Below are positions 60,681 through 64,000 of a stretch of DNA of 64,000 nt, one piece after another. Within the stretch, counting starts at the first letter, position 1; each line of letters begins with the position of its first letter. The notes under the pieces are model-generated. The model was not told where the DNA came from and did no database searches. It saw only the letters and a program-made list of their open reading frames with translations. This stretch comes from Herbiconiux sp. A18JL235 (lineage in GTDB: Bacteria > Actinomycetota > Actinomycetes > Actinomycetales > Microbacteriaceae): the NCBI RefSeq assembly GCF_040939305.1, contig NZ_CP162511.1, forward strand, positions 62,001-126,000. The letters are read 5' to 3'. The translations under genes and the position numbers were made by a program.

Positions 60681-61727
60681 GTGTCGCGCGCCAGGACCGC
60701 AGGGTCGATCGATCCCGCCCCGGCCCCCCGCGCATCCGCTTTCCGTCGGCTGATCGCGAGTCCGTGGCTGTGGGCGGGGGTGCTGCTGGCCGCAGCGCTG
60801 CCCTGGTACCTCGTAGGCGAGGGGCTCGAGCTGGTGCCGTTCCTGTCAGGGCTCGTCGGCGGGTGGCTGTGCGGGCTGGGCTTCGTGAACGTCACGTTCC
60901 GCATGTCGCCCCGCCGCGGCGCGACCGTGCACGCCGTCGGTGCGGTCGTGGCCGGAGCGGTGCTGTGGTTCTCGACCCAGATCTGGCCCGACGTCGCGCC
61001 CGCGATGCCCGAGGGGCTCCGGTCGGTGGCGTTCTTGGTGCAGATGGCGTCGATTCCCGCAGCGGGGTGGATCTGGCTCGGGCTGATCAGCCGGGTCACC
61101 GCCCTGGCGCGCCGCCCCGCACGCGAGGCACCGGTGCCCCCGGGCTGGGAGGAGGACTACGACGGGTCGATGGTGCGCTTCTCGGCCGTGCCGATGCGCC
61201 TGCGCACCCTGACGCTGCAGATCGTCGCGCTCGTGATCGTGGGCGGTGTCGTCTGCACCGTGCTGCTCATCGCGTTCGACGACGTGGCGATGAGTCTCGG
61301 CCCGCGCATCCTGGTGATCGTGCTCGGGGCCGCGGTAGCGCTCCCCCTCTACGGGCTGCTGCGCCTGCGCAACGCCCGCCACACCGTCGCCTGCTCCGTC
61401 GCCTTCGGTGCGAAGCGGATGCGCGTGACGGCTGCCGGTTCCACTCTCGAGCTCGAGTACGCCCACCTCGCGGAACTCACCTGGGTGACGGGCACCGACT
61501 ACGCGCGCGTCGAGGTCGTGGGGGTGCGAACCGCTGACGTCGTGCGGAAGTCGCTAGTGGTGGGAGTCGCTCGGCAGTCACCTGGGGTGGCGCCCGGGCT
61601 GCCCACGCTGTCGCGCCGCATCGTGCGCACACTCGAGGCTGCGGGCCTCACCCCTGTGTCGCAGCGCCGCAAGGGTACGAGCGTGTATCGGCGCAACGGA
61701 GTGGGAAACCGTCAGAACGCGCCATGA
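60681..61727 (+). CDS. Membrane protein of unknown function with a C-terminal PH-like region
   Basis: 348 residues. Six likely membrane helices (two pairs and a third group near residues 180-230), with a cytoplasmic loop in between and a C-terminal part with beta-rich sequence (ARHTVACSVAFGAKRMRVTA) that may be a small PH-like domain. I recognise no named family. GTG at 60681 has GGGGGG just upstream. Confidence 0.65.
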   Translation: MSRARTAGSIDPAPAPRASAFRRLIASPWLWAGVLLAAALPWYLVGEGLELVPFLSGLVGGWLCGLGFVNVTFRMSPRRGATVHAVGAVVAGAVLWFSTQIWPDVAPAMPEGLRSVAFLVQMASIPAAGWIWLGLISRVTALARRPAREAPVPPGWEEDYDGSMVRFSAVPMRLRTLTLQIVALVIVGGVVCTVLLIAFDDVAMSLGPRILVIVLGAAVALPLYGLLRLRNARHTVACSVAFGAKRMRVTAAGSTLELEYAHLAELTWVTGTDYARVEVVGVRTADVVRKSLVVGVARQSPGVAPGLPTLSRRIVRTLEAAGLTPVSQRRKGTSVYRRNGVGNRQNAP

Positions 61728-61739
61728 CCTGACCCGTCT

Positions 61740-62489
61740 TCAGAGGTGCGTGCGGGCTCCGTTCAGCTCGGGCGCGGGCTTGTTCCAGAGGTCGAGGACG
61801 GCAGCGGCGAGGGTGGTGACGTCGGTGAAGCCAGGGAAGGTCTTCTCGGGGGAGGCGGCGCGCATCCGGTCGTCGACGAGGGCCTTCACGACGAAGACGG
61901 CCGCAGCCGAGCGCAGGCCCAAGGCGGACTGCCCGGCGGCGAAGCCCTGGGCGACGGAGCGCATCCACGACTCCGAAGCGGCCTTCGCGGCCGTGTAGCT
62001 CGCGCCCGAGGCGGTGGGGGCGTCGACGCTCTCGGAGGACACGAACACCACGCGGCCCGCCTGCGACGCGAGGAGCGCGGGGTAGAAGGCGCGCGTGGTG
62101 TTGCGGAGGGTGCGGAACGAGCGCTCCATGGCCTCCCAGCCCTCGTCGCTCTGGCCGACGATGCCGCGGCCGCCGACCCAGCCGCCGACGAGGTGCACGA
62201 GTCCGTCGACACCGCCGACACCGCCGTCGCCCTCGGCCGTGAGCCTGGCGGCGAGGGCGTCGACCGCCGCGCTGTCGGTGAGGTCGCACGCCTCGGTGGT
62301 GATGCCCGGCACGCGCGCGGCCAGTTCGGCGAGCTTCGAGGGATTCGATCCGAGTGCGACGACGGATGCGCCGGCCCCGATGAGGGCGGTCGACACCGCG
62401 GCACCCGATTCGCTGGTGGCACCGGCCACCACCACACGCCGGCCCGCCGCACCCGTCGCGCCTGCGCCCGCGATCGCCTCGTCACTCAT
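61740..62489 (-). CDS. Short-chain dehydrogenase/reductase
   Basis: 249 residues. The NAD(P) motif is VVVAGATSESGAAVSTAL (GxxxGxG-like), with SSES as the Ser and YTAAK as YxxxK catalytic motifs. The substrate is unknown. GGGAGG lies upstream of the ATG. It follows the DUF6421 gene by 30 nt on the same strand and probably shares its transcript. Confidence 0.88.
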   Translation of the reverse strand: MSDEAIAGAGATGAAGRRVVVAGATSESGAAVSTALIGAGASVVALGSNPSKLAELAARVPGITTEACDLTDSAAVDALAARLTAEGDGGVGGVDGLVHLVGGWVGGRGIVGQSDEGWEAMERSFRTLRNTTRAFYPALLASQAGRVVFVSSESVDAPTASGASYTAAKAASESWMRSVAQGFAAGQSALGLRSAAAVFVVKALVDDRMRAASPEKTFPGFTDVTTLAAAVLDLWNKPAPELNGARTHL

Positions 62490-62519
62490 GCGCTCATCCT
62501 CCCACCGACGCCCGAGCGC

Positions 62520-63959
62520 TCAGGCCGCAGCCCCCGTGATGCCTGCCGTCGACTCGATCACCGCGCGCATCTTCTTGTCGAGCGCCTCGTAGAACATCGA
62601 GAGCGGGAACTCGTCGTCGAGCACGGCGTCGGTGAGCCCGCGCGGCGGCCCGTCGAGCGGCAGCGCCTTCGGCCCCTCCGCCCACACGGAGGCGGGGTTC
62701 GGCGTGAGCGTCGAGGTGATGAGCTCGTAGGCGGCGAGCCAGTGCGCCGTCTTCGGCCGGTCGATCGACCGCCAGTACAGCTCGTCGATGGCGTCGCCGA
62801 GCGCCGTCACGGCGTCGGCCACCTCGGGCCAGTCGATGGTGAGCTTCGTGTCGGTCCAGTGCAGTACCCCGCGCTGGTGCAGCCAGGCGAACAGCAGCTG
62901 CCCGCCGAGGCCGTCGTAGTTGCGCACCCGCGACCCCGTGATGGCGAAACGGAAGATGCGGTCGAACAGCACCGCGTACTGCACCAGCTTCGCGTGCTCG
63001 CGCAGCGACTCGTCGGCCATCGACAACTCACCGCCCTCGAGCTCGCCCGCCGCCAGCAGGCCGCGCTCGATGCGCACCGCCTCGCGGAAGGCCGTGAGGT
63101 CGCAGCGGAGCTCCTCGAGCGAGTAGAGGAAGTAGGGCATGCGCTGCTTGATCATGAACGGGTCGAACGGCAGGTCGCCGCGCATGTGGGTGCGGTCGTG
63201 GATGAGGTCCCACATCACGAAGGTGCGCTCGGCGAGCTGCTGGTCGTCGAGCAGACGCTGCGCGTCGGCGGGCAGCTCGAGCCGGGTGACGGCGGCGGCC
63301 TCGCGCACCACGCGGCGGAACCGGGCGGCCTCGCGATCGGCGAAGATCGCGCCCCAGGTGTAGGCGGGAATGGTCGAGGTGGCCACCGACTCGGGGAAGA
63401 GCACGGCCGAGTTCGTGTCGTAGCCCGAGGTGAAGTCGAGGAAACGGATGGGCACGAACAGCGCGTTCGAGTAGTCGCCGGCTTCGAGCTCGGCGATGAA
63501 CGACGGCCAGATGACCTCCACCAGCACCGCCTCGACGTGCCGGTTCGTGCTGCCGTTCTGCGTGTACATGGGGAACACCACGAGGTGACGCGCCCCGTCG
63601 ACGCGGTGCTTCTCGGGGTGGAACGCGACGAGCGAGCTGAGGAAGTCGGGCACCCCGAAGCCGCCCGCCGCCCACGCCGCGAAGTCGGCGCGCACGGCGT
63701 CGAGGTACTCGCGGTCGTGCGGGAAGGCGGGTGTGAGCGCGGCGACCTCGCGCACCACATCGTCGACCAGTGAGGCGGCGCGGTCGTGGTCGCCGGGCTC
63801 GGGCACCGAGCCGTCTTTCGCCTGCAGCGTCTGCAGCGACGAGACCGCTGCCTTGAGGCCGAGCCACGCGGGCGACTCCGCGACGAGGCGGGCGTCTTCG
63901 ACGACCTCGGGTTCTCCGATGATGGACTGCGTGCCGAGGGCGGCGGGTCGTGCGGACAT
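62520..63959 (-). CDS. DUF6421-like protein
   Basis: 479 residues without a signal peptide or membrane helices. Conserved-looking features include a Cys (ELRCDLTAF), a motif MWDLIHDRTHMRGDLP that could bind a metal through its His and Asp residues, and NGSTNRHVEAVLVEVIWP. I place it in the DUF6421 family with moderate confidence by its pairing with an SDR; no function is known to me. GGAGG lies upstream of the ATG at 63959, and TAGGCT near the end of the window may be its -10 box. Confidence 0.65.
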   Translation of the reverse strand: MSARPAALGTQSIIGEPEVVEDARLVAESPAWLGLKAAVSSLQTLQAKDGSVPEPGDHDRAASLVDDVVREVAALTPAFPHDREYLDAVRADFAAWAAGGFGVPDFLSSLVAFHPEKHRVDGARHLVVFPMYTQNGSTNRHVEAVLVEVIWPSFIAELEAGDYSNALFVPIRFLDFTSGYDTNSAVLFPESVATSTIPAYTWGAIFADREAARFRRVVREAAAVTRLELPADAQRLLDDQQLAERTFVMWDLIHDRTHMRGDLPFDPFMIKQRMPYFLYSLEELRCDLTAFREAVRIERGLLAAGELEGGELSMADESLREHAKLVQYAVLFDRIFRFAITGSRVRNYDGLGGQLLFAWLHQRGVLHWTDTKLTIDWPEVADAVTALGDAIDELYWRSIDRPKTAHWLAAYELITSTLTPNPASVWAEGPKALPLDGPPRGLTDAVLDDEFPLSMFYEALDKKMRAVIESTAGITGAAA

Positions 63960-64000
63960 GGTGGAACCTCCAATCGGTCGTCTCCTCGAGCCTAGGCACA

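Overview
The window is a high-GC (about 70%) actinobacterial chromosome segment. The C50-carotenoid operon, the HspR/HAIR heat-shock regulon, an MptB-type mannosyltransferase, a LAxTG-type surface protein and an N-domain-less ClpB together suggest a pigmented member of the Microbacteriaceae. The genus cannot be fixed from this sequence. I see no insertion sequence, prophage, CRISPR array or rRNA. The only RNA gene is a tRNA-Gly(CCC) cut by the left edge.

Layout. 0-7 kb: membrane protein; an operon of lipoprotein, FAD oxidoreductase and SRPBCC protein; dcd; an alanyl-tRNA synthetase paralogue with no editing or C-terminal domains. 5.7-11.3 kb: one leftward catabolic operon (NMT1/SsuA-type ABC transporter, enolase-superfamily enzyme, uronate-dehydrogenase-like SDR) with a palindromic operator and an XRE-cupin regulator. 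11.3-18.5 kb: idi divergent from crtE-crtB-crtI-crtYe-crtYf-crtEb, with an SGNH hydrolase as last gene before a terminator. 18.5-24.7 kb: APC permease, a group 2 sigma factor, a copper-handling set (His-rich membrane protein, YcnI, CopC) and two fluoride channels. 24.7-36.3 kb: an MFS carrier, an HtrA-type protease and a carbohydrate locus (DUF5107/TPR protein, AraC regulator, cellulase-like hydrolase, sugar ABC importer). 36.3-37.4 kb: a decayed esterase next to two small lipoproteins, one of them a 53-residue gene. 37.5-49.9 kb: dnaK-grpE-dnaJ-hspR with two HAIR operators, a methyltransferase, MptB, a sortase-anchored serine protease and clpB with a perfect HAIR. 49.9-64 kb: nitroreductase, DedA, a copper P-type ATPase with CsoR and its operator, threonine aldolase, a NatAB-type exporter with a two-component system, and an SDR with a DUF6421 protein.

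Genes are packed tightly, mostly through ATGA or GTGA overlaps. Many transcription units have a TANNNT hexamer 6-8 nt before the start codon and no Shine-Dalgarno sequence, so leaderless mRNAs look common. The heat-shock genes form one HspR regulon in two places. Copper handling is split between 21-23.6 kb and 51.4-53.9 kb. Nothing here is a convincing new defence or mobile system. The most unusual items are the truncated AlaRS paralogue, the SGNH hydrolase tied to the carotenoid operon, the enolase/SDR/ABC operon with its operator, an over-represented CGGATGC heptamer, and the junction of esterase remnant and lipoprotein.
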